Shown here one piece after another: positions 12,167-20,602 of a stretch of DNA of 64,000 bases. A model generated the notes under the pieces. That model saw nothing but the letters and a program-made list of their open reading frames with translations. It was not told the DNA's origin and did not search any database. This DNA comes from Nocardia salmonicida NBRC 13393 (GTDB taxonomy: Bacteria > Actinomycetota > Actinomycetes > Mycobacteriales > Mycobacteriaceae), in contig NZ_BDBR01000008.1 of NCBI RefSeq assembly GCF_001613085.1, forward strand, positions 62,001-126,000. Direction: 5' to 3'. Each line of letters begins with the position of its first letter. Positions within the stretch are counted from its first letter, which is position 1. A program made the position numbers and the translations under genes.

Positions 12167-13384
12167 ATGCGGATCGTCGTCGGGGTCGGCGGGGGCATCG
12201 CCGCCTACAAGGCGTGTGCCCTCGTTCGCCGTTTCACCGAGACCGGACACCAGGTGCGGGTCGTTCCCACCGAGTCGGCTCTACAGTTCGTCGGCAAAGC
12301 GACCTTCGAGGCGCTGTCCGGTCAGCCGGTGCACACCACGGTGTTCGCCGACGTGCCCGAGGTGCCGCATGTCCGGATCGGCCAGGAGGCCGATCTCGTC
12401 GTCATCGCCCCCGCCACCGCGGATCTGATGGCGCGCGCCGCACAGGGGCGCGCCGACGATCTGCTCACCGCCACCTTGCTGACGGCTCGATGTCCGGTGC
12501 TGTTCGCGCCCGCGATGCACACCGAGATGTGGGAGCATCCGGCGACGGTGGCCAATGTCGCGACGCTGCGTGCGCACGGCGCCAACGTGATGGAACCCGC
12601 CTCGGGCCGGCTCACCGGCACCGATACGGGTCCGGGACGGCTGCCGGAGCCGGAGGAGATCTTCGGTCTGGCCTCGCTGTTGCTCGAACGTGACGACGCG
12701 CTGCCGCGCGACCTGACCGGTCGCCGCGTGGTGATCACCGCCGGTGGTACGAGGGAACCCCTCGACCCGGTGCGCTTCCTCGGCAACCGCAGCTCCGGCA
12801 AGCAGGGCTATGCCCTGGCCAGGGTCGCCGCCCAGCGTGGCGCCCAGGTGACGCTGATCGCGGGCAACACGATCGAGCTCGCGCCGCCCGCCGCGGTCGA
12901 ACTGGTCCACATCACCACCGCCGACCAGCTCAAGACCGCGGTCGACAAGCACGCGCTCGGCGCCGATGCGGTGATCATGGCGGCCGCGGTCGCCGATTTC
13001 CGTCCGACCCATGTGGCCGCTGCGAAGATCAAGAAGGGCGCCGACGAACCCGACGTGATCCCGCTGACCAAGAACGAGGACATCCTCGCCGGTTTGGTCG
13101 ACGCCCGCACCGAGGGACGGCTCGCCGGTACCGCGATCGTCGGTTTCGCCGCCGAGACCGGTGACGACAACGGCGACGTGCTCACCCACGCGCGCTCGAA
13201 ACTGGCACGCAAGGGCTGCGATCTGCTCGTGGTCAACGCGGTCGGCGAGGGCAAGGCGTTCGAGGTCGACACCAACGACGGCTGGTTGCTCGGCGCCGAC
13301 GGCACCGAGCAGGCCCTCGATCACGGCTCGAAGGCGCTGCTGGCCAGCCGGGTGCTCGACGCACTGGTTCCGCTCCTGCGCTGA
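12167..13384 (+). CDS. coaBC: Bifunctional phosphopantothenoylcysteine decarboxylase/synthase (CoaBC)
   Basis: This 405-residue fusion makes 4'-phosphopantetheine in coenzyme A synthesis. The N-terminal flavoprotein domain (about residues 1-180) begins VGVGGGIAAYKAC and has the substrate loop as PAMHTEMW, where many bacteria have PAMNxxMW; the His form is also mycobacterial. The C-terminal synthase domain begins RRVVITAGGTREPLDPVRFLGN. The frame is intact and the length is standard. It sits between rpoZ and metK. Confidence 0.95.
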   Translation: MRIVVGVGGGIAAYKACALVRRFTETGHQVRVVPTESALQFVGKATFEALSGQPVHTTVFADVPEVPHVRIGQEADLVVIAPATADLMARAAQGRADDLLTATLLTARCPVLFAPAMHTEMWEHPATVANVATLRAHGANVMEPASGRLTGTDTGPGRLPEPEEIFGLASLLLERDDALPRDLTGRRVVITAGGTREPLDPVRFLGNRSSGKQGYALARVAAQRGAQVTLIAGNTIELAPPAAVELVHITTADQLKTAVDKHALGADAVIMAAAVADFRPTHVAAAKIKKGADEPDVIPLTKNEDILAGLVDARTEGRLAGTAIVGFAAETGDDNGDVLTHARSKLARKGCDLLVVNAVGEGKAFEVDTNDGWLLGADGTEQALDHGSKALLASRVLDALVPLLR

Positions 13385-13599
13385 CCGGGGAGTTCGCGTC
13401 GATTTCGCGCGAAAACAGTTGCGCGGCAACGAGGGTCGTGCAGTCTACCGTTCGAGTAGGTGTTCGCGGCGTGGCTTGGTGCGTACTCGCCACCATGTCG
13501 GTGGTTTGGAATAGTCTTGATGAGAAGGGTTGCGCGGTAACACCGAGAAGTTACCGTCACAAGCCGAACGAGTAACCCGTTGAGGGAGAGGGAAGAACT
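13385..13599 (+). promoter_or_regulatory. metK leader with inverted repeats
   Basis: The 215-base gap holds a perfect palindrome GTTGC-GCG-GCAAC at 13418-13430. A close copy, GTTGCGCGGTAAC, lies at 13529-13541, and its CGGTAAC (13535-13541) can pair with GTTACCG at 13550-13556 around an 8-base loop. GAGGGAGAGGGAAG near 13580 is a purine-rich ribosome site. I do not see the core of a known SAM riboswitch by eye. The elements could be a regulator site or an RNA hairpin controlling SAM synthesis. Confidence 0.45.
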
Positions 13600-14811
13600 G
13601 TGCGTACGACAGGTAGTCGGCTATTCACCAGTGAGTCCGTGACCGAGGGGCATCCGGACAAGATCTGTGACGCGATCAGCGATTCCATCCTCGACGCATT
13701 GCTCGCGGAGGACCCGGGCAGCCGCGTCGCGGTGGAAACCATGGTCACCACGGGGCAGGTCCATGTCGCGGGCGAGGTCACCACCTCCGCCTATGCCGAC
13801 ATTCCGCGGATCGTGCGCGAGAAGGTCCTCGAGATCGGATACGACTCCTCCGCAAAGGGATTCGACGGCAACTCCTGCGGTGTCAATATCGCGATCGGTG
13901 CCCAGTCGCCCGATATCGCCCAGGGTGTCGACACCTCGCACGAGGCGCGCGTCGGCGGTTCCGACGACGCGATCGAGCGTCAGGGCGCCGGCGACCAGGG
14001 CCTGATGTTCGGTTACGCGACCACCGACACGCCCGAGCTGATGCCGCTGCCGATCGCGCTCGCGCACCGGCTCTCGCGCAAGCTCACCGAGGTCCGCAAG
14101 TCGGGTGTGCTGCCCTACCTGCGCCCCGACGGCAAGACCCAGGTCACCATCGAATACGACGGTGACCGCCCGGTCCGTCTCGACACGGTCGTCATCTCCA
14201 CCCAGCACGCGGCCGATATCGACCTCGACAACCTGCTCGCCCCCGATATCCGCGAGAAGGTCGTCGACGCCGTCATCGGCGATCTGAACCTGCCCAGCCT
14301 GGACACCTCCGATATCCGACTGCTGGTCAACCCCACCGGCAAGTTCGTCCTCGGTGGTCCGATGGGTGATGCGGGCCTGACCGGCCGCAAGATCATCGTC
14401 GACACCTACGGCGGCATGGCCCGTCACGGTGGCGGCGCGTTCTCCGGCAAGGACCCGTCGAAGGTCGACCGCTCGGCCGCCTACGCCATGCGCTGGGTCG
14501 CCAAGAACGTCGTGGCCGCCGGTCTGGCGGATCGCGTCGAGGTGCAGGTCGCGTACGCGATCGGCAAGTCGGCCCCGGTCGGTCTGTTCGTCGAGACCTT
14601 CGGTACCGAGAAGGTCGACCCGACGCGCATCTCCACCGCCATCTCCGAGGTCTTCGACCTGCGTCCGGGCGCGATCATCCGGGATCTCGACCTGCTGCGC
14701 CCGATCTACGCGCCGACCGCGGCCTACGGCCACTTCGGCCGCACCGATGTCGACCTGCCCTGGGAGCACACGGACCGCGCCGACAAGCTGCGCGCGGCCG
14801 TCGGCCTGTAA
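13600..14811 (+). CDS. metK: S-adenosylmethionine synthetase
   Basis: The 403-residue enzyme makes SAM from methionine and ATP. It begins [28 protein letters not shown], and it has the signature [12 protein letters not shown] and the P-loop-like [20 protein letters not shown]. The length is standard. The start is a GTG that follows a purine-rich ribosome site. It is followed 14 bases later by priA, probably in one transcript. Confidence 0.97.
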   Translation: MRTTGSRLFTSESVTEGHPDKICDAISDSILDALLAEDPGSRVAVETMVTTGQVHVAGEVTTSAYADIPRIVREKVLEIGYDSSAKGFDGNSCGVNIAIGAQSPDIAQGVDTSHEARVGGSDDAIERQGAGDQGLMFGYATTDTPELMPLPIALAHRLSRKLTEVRKSGVLPYLRPDGKTQVTIEYDGDRPVRLDTVVISTQHAADIDLDNLLAPDIREKVVDAVIGDLNLPSLDTSDIRLLVNPTGKFVLGGPMGDAGLTGRKIIVDTYGGMARHGGGAFSGKDPSKVDRSAAYAMRWVAKNVVAAGLADRVEVQVAYAIGKSAPVGLFVETFGTEKVDPTRISTAISEVFDLRPGAIIRDLDLLRPIYAPTAAYGHFGRTDVDLPWEHTDRADKLRAAVGL

Positions 14812-14825
14812 TACCAACGGACCGC

Positions 14826-17018
14826 GTGGCAGCGGACGAAACATCGAAGGCAGCGGGACACCCCATCGCGAGGGTGCTCCCGCTGCTTTCGCCTGCCCAC
14901 CTCGACCGCGACTTCGACTACCTCGTCCCCGCCGAACTGGACGAGATCGCCCGACCCGGCGTGCGCGTGCGCGTGCGTTTCGCCGGTCGCCTCGTCGACG
15001 GATACCTGCTGGAACGTCTCCCGCGCAGCGATCACAACGGCAAGATGATGCCGCTCGAACGGGTCGTTTCGCCGGAACGCGTGCTCGCCCCGGAAATTCT
15101 GCGCCTGGCCACCGCCGTTGCCACCCGCTACGCGGGGACGCGCGCCGACGTCCTTCGTCTGGCCATTCCACCGCGCCACGCTCGTACCGAAACCGGCGGC
15201 ACCAAGAAGACCGGTACGGCGGCGAAAGCGGCACCCGTCACGGAAGGTGTTGATACCGAAAAAGATTCGCCGTCTGACGTACTTGCCGAGACCGGTGGGA
15301 ACGGCCCGGGCGAATCGGCCGCGGCGGCGGGCGGGGCTACATCGGACCAGCCGGACGCGACGACCGTGGAGGTTCGGCCCGAGTCGTCACCCGAAGTGTC
15401 CGTAGCCCAATCGCGCGTCGAGGTCGATGCTTCGGCGTGGGGCCGATATGTGCACGGCCTGGCCTTTGTCGACGCGCTGGCGCACGGCAAGGGGGCGCGG
15501 GCGGCGTGGCAGGCATTGCCGGGTGAGAACTGGGCGGCGCGGCTGGCGGAGTTGGCGGCGACGGTCGTGGCCAGTGGACGCAGCGCCGTGTTGATGGTGC
15601 CGGATCAGCGCGATCTCGATCGTTTGCTCGCCGAATGTGTTGCGCTGGTAGGTGATTCGGCGGTAGGGCTGTCGGCGGGGTTGGGTCCCGCGGCGCGGTA
15701 TCGGCGGTGGCTGGCGGTATTACGTGGGCAGGCGCGGATCGTGGTGGGGACGCGGGCGGCGGTGTTCGCCCCGGCGCGGGATCTCGGACTGATCGCGATC
15801 TGGGACGACGGCGACGACACCTATGCCGAACCGAGGTCCCCGTATCCGCACGCTCGTGAAGTGGCGATGCTGCGGGCGCACGAGACGGGCGCAGCGTTCG
15901 TCGCCGCGGGTTTCGCGCGGACCGCCGAGATCCAAGCGGTGGTCGAATCCGGTTGGGCACGTGACCTTCTCGCCGAACGCCAGGTATTGCGTGAGGTGAC
16001 GCCACGGATCAGCGCGCCCGGTGACAGCGATTTCGCGTTGGAGCGCGACGCGTTGGCGCGGTCGGTGCGGATGCCCGGTGTCGCGTTCGCGGCCGCGCGC
16101 TCCGCGATCAAGGAGAACGTGGCGGTGCTGGTGCAGGTGCCGCGGCGTGGATACGTTCCGTCGCTGGCCTGCGCGAAATGTCGCACGCCTGCCCGCTGTC
16201 GGCACTGTAACGGCCCGTTGGCGCTGCCGCAGTCGGCCAATGGTGAAGCGGCGAGCCCGAATTGCAAGTGGTGCGGGATCACCGAAGCGGCGTTCCGCTG
16301 CCAGGCGTGCGGTGCGCGAGCTCTGCGGGCGACGGTGATCGGCGCGGCCCGGACCGCCGAAGAACTCGGTCGCGCCTTCGCCGGGGTACCGATCCGCACC
16401 TCGGGGGGCGGGGAAGTGCTCGATACCGTCGAACCGGGTGCTCAGGTGGTCGTCGCCACCGTCGGAGCAGAACCGCTCGTGCAGGGCGGTTACGGCGTGG
16501 CCCTGCTGCTCGACGGATGGGCGCTGCTCGGCCGCGCCGACCTGCGCGCGAGCGAGGACACCTTGCGCCGCTGGATGGGCGCGGCGGCGCTGGTGCGGCC
16601 TCGCGGGCAGGTCATCGTGATGGCCGAACCCTCCCTGCCCACCGTCCAGGCGCTGGTCCGGTGGGACCCCGTCAACCACGCCGCCGCCGAACTCGAAGCC
16701 CGCGCCGAGGTCGGCTTCCCGCCCGCGGTCCGCCTCGCCGCAGTCGACGGCACCACCGCCTCGATCGCCGAATTACTCGACGCCACAACCCTTCCCGACG
16801 GCACCGAGGTCCTCGGCCCCGTCCCCCTGCCGCCGACGGCCCGTAAACCCTTCTCCGGCGCCGACTCTCCTGCCGAGGTCGAGCGCATGCTCCTGCGCGT
16901 ACCCCGCTCGGGTGGCGCGCCCCTCGCTCGCGCCCTCACCGCCGCCCAAGCGGTTCGCAGCTCCCACCGCTCCGATGCCCCCCTTCGCGTCCAGATCGAC
17001 CCTGTCGACATCGGCTGA
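14826..17018 (+). CDS. priA: PriA-like primosomal protein N', apparently ATPase-deficient
   Basis: The 730-residue protein has the PriA 3' DNA-binding domain at its N-terminus (VLPLLSPAHLDRDFDYLVP) and a zinc-binding set of eight cysteines at about residues 449-505 (CAKC, CRHC, CKWC, CQAC). A C-terminal domain with ELEARAEVGFPP follows. The helicase core is degenerate: the expected GxTGSGKT is replaced around residue 230 by ALPGENWAARL, and the DEEH box by WDDGDDTYAE near residue 325. Actinobacterial PriA proteins are known for such loss, so it is probably a structural replication-restart factor rather than a helicase. A low-complexity insert covers about residues 119-200. Confidence 0.88.
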   Translation: MAADETSKAAGHPIARVLPLLSPAHLDRDFDYLVPAELDEIARPGVRVRVRFAGRLVDGYLLERLPRSDHNGKMMPLERVVSPERVLAPEILRLATAVATRYAGTRADVLRLAIPPRHARTETGGTKKTGTAAKAAPVTEGVDTEKDSPSDVLAETGGNGPGESAAAAGGATSDQPDATTVEVRPESSPEVSVAQSRVEVDASAWGRYVHGLAFVDALAHGKGARAAWQALPGENWAARLAELAATVVASGRSAVLMVPDQRDLDRLLAECVALVGDSAVGLSAGLGPAARYRRWLAVLRGQARIVVGTRAAVFAPARDLGLIAIWDDGDDTYAEPRSPYPHAREVAMLRAHETGAAFVAAGFARTAEIQAVVESGWARDLLAERQVLREVTPRISAPGDSDFALERDALARSVRMPGVAFAAARSAIKENVAVLVQVPRRGYVPSLACAKCRTPARCRHCNGPLALPQSANGEAASPNCKWCGITEAAFRCQACGARALRATVIGAARTAEELGRAFAGVPIRTSGGGEVLDTVEPGAQVVVATVGAEPLVQGGYGVALLLDGWALLGRADLRASEDTLRRWMGAAALVRPRGQVIVMAEPSLPTVQALVRWDPVNHAAAELEARAEVGFPPAVRLAAVDGTTASIAELLDATTLPDGTEVLGPVPLPPTARKPFSGADSPAEVERMLLRVPRSGGAPLARALTAAQAVRSSHRSDAPLRVQIDPVDIG

Positions 17019-17039
17019 CCCGGACGTCCGGCACGCCGG

Positions 17040-17885
17040 TCAGGCGTACATCGCTCGATGGCGCCGCGCCCACTGCGCGTAGCTCGTGGCCGGTCGACCG
17101 AGAACCTTCTCGATATCGTCGCTGACCTGCAGCTCTTCCGGTGTGGGTGTGCCGAGGATGGTCAGGGTGTGGTCGGCGACCGGCTCGGGCATGAAGCGGA
17201 GCATGTTCTGTTTGGCTTGGTCCGTCGTGAGTTCGACGAAGGCGATCGGGATGTCGATCGCTTCGGCAAGTGCCGCTGCTTGGTCGCGCGGGGTGACTAC
17301 GGCGGGACCGGTCAGGGTGTAAGCGCGGGCGTGGTGGCCGTCTTCGCGGAGGGCGGCCGCGGCTACGGCGGCGATATCGGCGGGGTCTACGGAGGGTAGG
17401 CCGACATCGCCGAAGGGCGCCGGGACGATGCGCTGGGTGCGGATCGGTTCGATCCACGCGAAGGTGTTGGAGAAGAAGGCGCCGGGTCGCAGCGCCGTCC
17501 ACTCCAGGCCGGACTCGGCGAGTGCCTGTTCGAAGGCGATCGTTCTGGCGTAGCCGTCGGAGTGGGGGCGGGTCACCGCGCCCTGCGAGGACACGAAGAC
17601 GACTCGGCGCACGCCGGCGTCCGCGGCGGTTTTCAGCAGCAGCGCCGGCTCGGGGCCGCTCATCAGTTGCTCCCCGGTGATCAGCAGGAACAGCGCGTCG
17701 GCGCCGCGTAGTGCGGGGGAGAGGCTGTCGAGATCGCCTAGGTCGGCGACCGCGTGCTCGACGCCCGCAGGCAGGTCGACGGGACGAGTACCTCGGGAGA
17801 CGGCCCTGACCTGCTCACCCGCGTCGGCGAGTAGTCCGACCAGGGTGCTGCCGATGTTGCCGGTCGCTCCGGTGACGACGATCAT
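17040..17885 (-). CDS. NmrA-like NAD(P)-binding reductase (atypical SDR)
   Basis: The 281-residue protein starts MIVVTGATGNIGSTLVGLLADAG, the GxxGxxG dinucleotide motif of NmrA/HSCARG-like and atypical short-chain dehydrogenases. Later blocks, FLLITGEQ, VVFVSSQGAV and ALRPGAFFSNTFAW, fit NAD(P)H:quinone oxidoreductase 2-like members, in which the classical Tyr-x3-Lys pair is missing. The substrate is unknown. It is divergent from a TetR regulator, and an operator-like repeat sits 13 bases before its start, so induction by the reductase substrate is a likely mode. Confidence 0.85.
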   Translation of the reverse strand: MIVVTGATGNIGSTLVGLLADAGEQVRAVSRGTRPVDLPAGVEHAVADLGDLDSLSPALRGADALFLLITGEQLMSGPEPALLLKTAADAGVRRVVFVSSQGAVTRPHSDGYARTIAFEQALAESGLEWTALRPGAFFSNTFAWIEPIRTQRIVPAPFGDVGLPSVDPADIAAVAAAALREDGHHARAYTLTGPAVVTPRDQAAALAEAIDIPIAFVELTTDQAKQNMLRFMPEPVADHTLTILGTPTPEELQVSDDIEKVLGRPATSYAQWARRHRAMYA

Positions 17886-17897
17886 GTGAGTCCTTAG

Positions 17898-17913
17898 TTA
17901 GTTGGCTGACTGA
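17898..17913. promoter_or_regulatory. Operator copy 1 of the NmrA/TetR pair
   Basis: TTAGTTGGCTGACTGA shares 13 of 16 positions with copy 2 and forms an imperfect inverted repeat. It lies 13 bases upstream of the reductase start, where a repressor would block transcription. Confidence 0.55.
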
Positions 17914-17952
17914 CTTGCTGAACAGAAGGTATCCCATCGAGCATCGGCTGTC

Positions 17953-17973
17953 TATAGTTAGTTGTATGACTAA
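17953..17973 (+). promoter_or_regulatory. -10-like hexamer and operator copy 2 over the TetR start
   Basis: TATAGT at 17953-17958 ends 7 bases before the ATG at 17966. TTAGTTGTATGACTAA at 17958-17973 is a perfect 5-bp inverted repeat (TTAGT/ACTAA) that overlaps both the hexamer and the start codon. This arrangement fits tight autorepression of a leaderless transcript. Confidence 0.6.
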
Positions 17974-18553
17974 ATCGGATGCGCAGGTCAGCCCTAAGAT
18001 CGGGAAGCAGGAACGGCTGGTCCAGGCGGCGATGCGGGTGTTCTACCAGCAGGGCATCGAGAAGACGACGATCGCCGAGATCGCGCGCGAGGCCGACGTG
18101 CCGGTCGGCAATGTCTACTACTACTTCAAGACCAAGGATCAGTTCGTCGCCGCGGTCATCGAGCTGCACGCGCAGGTGCTGACCGGGGCCGTCGCCGAGA
18201 TCGCCGAGCTGCCGGGGCCCGCCGAGCGGTTGAAGGCGATGGTGCGCAGCTGGGTCGACCAGCGGGAGATGGCGGCGCGATACGGGTGCCCGTTCGGTTC
18301 GTTGGCCGCCGAGCTCGACAAGCGGGAGGATGCCTTCCGCGGCGAGCCTGCGCGCGTGATGGGGCTGCTCGTGGACTGGGCACGCACGCAGTTCGCCGAG
18401 CTGGGGCGCACCGATGCCGCCGAGCTCGCGATCGCGTTCGTAGCTGCCTATCAGGGAATCTCCCTGCTCACCAACACTTTCCGCGACCCGGAACTGATGG
18501 TCACCGAGGGCGCGCGCCTGGAGCGGTGGATCGACGAGCTGGGTGCGCGGTAG
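17966..18553 (+). CDS. TetR-family regulator of the adjacent reductase
   Basis: The 195-residue protein has a TetR helix-turn-helix, QERLVQAAMRVFYQQGIEKTTIAEIAREADVPVGNVYYYFKTKDQF. The C-terminal part (REMAARYGCPFGSLAAELDK) matches the YP-GCP group of TetR regulators that often sense electrophiles or quinones. The ATG at 17966 is preferred to the upstream frame start because the operator and -10-like hexamer sit there. It most likely represses itself and the NmrA-like gene. Confidence 0.88.
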   Translation: MTKSDAQVSPKIGKQERLVQAAMRVFYQQGIEKTTIAEIAREADVPVGNVYYYFKTKDQFVAAVIELHAQVLTGAVAEIAELPGPAERLKAMVRSWVDQREMAARYGCPFGSLAAELDKREDAFRGEPARVMGLLVDWARTQFAELGRTDAAELAIAFVAAYQGISLLTNTFRDPELMVTEGARLERWIDELGAR

Positions 18554-18577
18554 ACCCGACTCGGGTACGCGGCGGAT

Positions 18578-18886
18578 TCAGGCGCGATCGCCGGGCTGCC
18601 AGCCCGAGCACAACAGGTCGATGCCGGTGATCTCGCCGTGGTCGGTGGTGAGGAAGACGCGCTGCTCGGCGACGCGGGTGGCGCCGTTGGCGGGTCGCAT
18701 GCGGACCAGCCAGTGCAGCGCGAGCTTGTCGCCGATGCGTTCGCGGCCGGAATCGACGACGGCGAAATCGTCGGGACCGCCGAACCAGCGGCGGAAGCGC
18801 TCGATCGCCGGATCGGGGCCGACCGCGGTGAACGGGCCGGGCGGGATCAGGCCGCGCAGCGTGACCTCGGGGGCGAGGTAGGTCGT
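18578..18886 (-). pseudogene. NTF2/SnoaL-like protein remnant, 5' end missing
   Basis: Reading the minus strand from 18886 gives about 102 residues, including GPFTAVGPDPAIERF, RRWFGGPDDFAVVDSGRERIGDKLALHW and TTDHGEITGIDLLCSGWQPGDRA. This is the C-terminal part of a limonene-epoxide-hydrolase/SnoaL-like fold as found in ester cyclases. An in-frame TAG lies immediately upstream, and no start codon or N-terminal helix is present. The frame begins exactly where the neighbouring LuxR gene loses its own 3' end, so both look like the two sides of one deletion. Confidence 0.6.
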
Positions 18887-19773
18887 CTACCGAGAGCTTG
18901 GGCGATCTCGCGGGTCGACCGACCGCGCACGAGCAGGGCGAGAACGTCGAGTTCGCGGGCAGTGCGGCCGGCGATCCGCGCGCGTCTGCGTGGACGTCGG
19001 CCCTGTGCCGCGGCCAGAACCGCGGCCACGGCGTCACCGTCCAGCCTGCCCGCGGTCACTTCGGCCCGCAGGATCTCGGCGCGTTCGTCGGGATCGAGGG
19101 GCGGGCGGTGTGGCCGCTGCTCGCCGAGCGCGCGAAACATCTGCGCGTCGGCGAGAATGCGTGCGGCGGCGGCAGCATCGAACCGGGCATGGACTTCGGC
19201 GTCGTCGGCGATGTGCACCACCCGCATCACCGGGATGATCGCGTCGCCGCACAAGCCGCCGGGAACACCGTGGCTGTCCCATCGTTCGAAGGCTTGCGGC
19301 AGCGCCGCCTTGACCGCCTCGGGCAGGTCGAGGCGGTCGGCGATATCGGCGGCGGTGCGGCAGTGGGTGAGGAACGAGTCCATCGTGTCGCGCACGCCAC
19401 CCGCGAGGAAGCGGCCGGTCACCGAGATCCGCCGCAGCCCAGACGCGCCCTCGGCGAGATGCCCGAGCAGGAACGCCATCATCGGCAACCCGGTCTTGTC
19501 GATGTCGTAGCTGTCGGCCCGGATCCGCAGGTCGTCGCCGAACCAGCGCGCCATCTCGGGGGAGTCCGCGACACAGCCGACCCAGGCCAGTAGTGAGACG
19601 TAGTAGGCGGCCGCCCGATCGGCCTCGGACAGCTTTGCTGCTTCCGCCAGCCGGACGGCCTGCACGGTCTGGCGCAGGACGTGTTCCTGCGGCTGGTCGA
19701 GCCTGAGGTCGGTGGCCAGTGACAGCGAGGCGACCAGTTCGGCGAGCCGAAGGGGCCGGGACGGGTCCGTCAT
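18847..19773 (-). pseudogene. HD-like domain/LuxR regulator with truncated helix-turn-helix
   Basis: The 308-residue frame has a long N-terminal part that resembles HD-type phosphohydrolase domains, with YYVSLLAWVGCVADSPEMARWFGDD and a second helical repeat. It ends in a LuxR-type motif TARELDVLALLVRGRSTREIAQALG. Family members continue with the recognition helix and dimer helix, but here the sequence changes to RRPTSPPRSRCAA and stops. The missing piece is the DNA-reading half, so the product is unlikely to bind DNA normally. The 3' end runs into an NTF2-like remnant in another frame. Confidence 0.6.
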
Positions 19774-19810
19774 GGTGAATTCGGATTACTCCTTGCATTC
19801 GATGCATTGC

Positions 19811-19826
19811 CGATATATCGTCGATA
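19811..19826. promoter_or_regulatory. Palindromic site before the PadR gene
   Basis: CGATATATCG is a perfect 10-base palindrome followed by TCGATA, and together they give overlapping ATCG/CGAT half-sites. It lies between the divergent HD-LuxR and PadR genes, in a place typical for PadR autoregulation. Confidence 0.45.
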
Positions 19827-19862
19827 GTGTCAAGACAAACGAGAGAGCCACAGGAGGCTGTC

Positions 19863-20540
19863 ATGCAGAACCAAGAACAACGAGAATTCGGACACTTCCG
19901 GCGCGGTCGCGGACCGGGCCCCCGGGAATTCGGTCCCGACCGGCAGCAGTTCCGTCACGGCGGGCGACACGGGCACGGCCCCGAGTTCGGACCGGGCTTC
20001 GGCCCAGGTTTCGGACCCGGTTTCGGCCCTGGCTTCGGTCGTGGACGCGGCCGTGGCGGTCGTGGCAGGCGCGGTGACGTGCGGGCCGCGGTGCTGCTGC
20101 TGCTCGCAGAGCGCCCCATGCACGGCTACGAACTGATCCAGCAGATCCGCGATCGCAGCGACGATGTCTGGCGCCCGAGTCCGGGGTCCATCTACCCGGC
20201 ATTGGCCCAGCTAGAGGACGAGGGCCTGGTGCTCATCGAGAAGGTCGCCGGTCGCAAAACCGCGCAGCTCACCGACGAGGGCAAGGCCTATGTCGAGACT
20301 CATCGCGACGATCTCGGTGACCCGTGGGCCGAGGTCAAGCAGGATGTCGGCGCTCAGGCGCTGGACCTGCGCGGTCTGGTCGGACAGGTGATGGGCGCGG
20401 TCGGTCAGGTGGCCCAGGTCGGCACGGCGCAGCAGGCGGCGAAGGCGGCCGAGGTGCTCGCCGAAACCCGTCGGGCGCTGTACCGGATCCTCGCCGAAGA
20501 CGATGTCGTTTCCGAGGGCGACGCAACCCCCGAGAAGTGA
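19863..20540 (+). CDS. PadR-family regulator with a Gly/Phe/Arg-rich N-terminus
   Basis: The 225-residue protein has a PadR winged helix: RAAVLLLLAERPMHGYELIQQI, then SPGSIYPALAQLEDEGLV and a C-terminal helical tail. About 75 residues precede it and are rich in Gly, Phe, Arg and His, with tandem GPGF units, so this part is probably disordered and nucleic-acid binding. PadR proteins usually repress a nearby transporter or detoxification gene, but none is obvious here. The ATG follows CAGGAGGCTGTC, a good ribosome site. A hairpin overlaps its stop codon. Confidence 0.88.
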   Translation: MQNQEQREFGHFRRGRGPGPREFGPDRQQFRHGGRHGHGPEFGPGFGPGFGPGFGPGFGRGRGRGGRGRRGDVRAAVLLLLAERPMHGYELIQQIRDRSDDVWRPSPGSIYPALAQLEDEGLVLIEKVAGRKTAQLTDEGKAYVETHRDDLGDPWAEVKQDVGAQALDLRGLVGQVMGAVGQVAQVGTAQQAAKAAEVLAETRRALYRILAEDDVVSEGDATPEK

Positions 20541-20558
20541 GGGCGTCGTGAACGCCCT
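20540..20558 (+). terminator. Terminator of the PadR gene
   Basis: AGGGCGT pairs with ACGCCCT around a CGTGA loop. It begins on the last base of the stop codon and is followed by TCCC rather than a T-run. Confidence 0.45.
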
Positions 20559-20602
20559 TCCCGGCGTGCGGTTGTCGATCCCATGGAGTAAATGTTTGGG
20601 GC

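Noticed and set aside
13385..13599. SAM riboswitch upstream of metK
   Set aside because: I could not place the conserved core by eye; the palindromes are reported instead and a covariance search is named as the test.
18501..19037. A 178-codon minus-strand frame across the LuxR/NTF2 junction
   Set aside because: It is Arg/Pro-rich and out of frame with both the LuxR and the NTF2 remnants; the true protein similarity lies in the other two frames.
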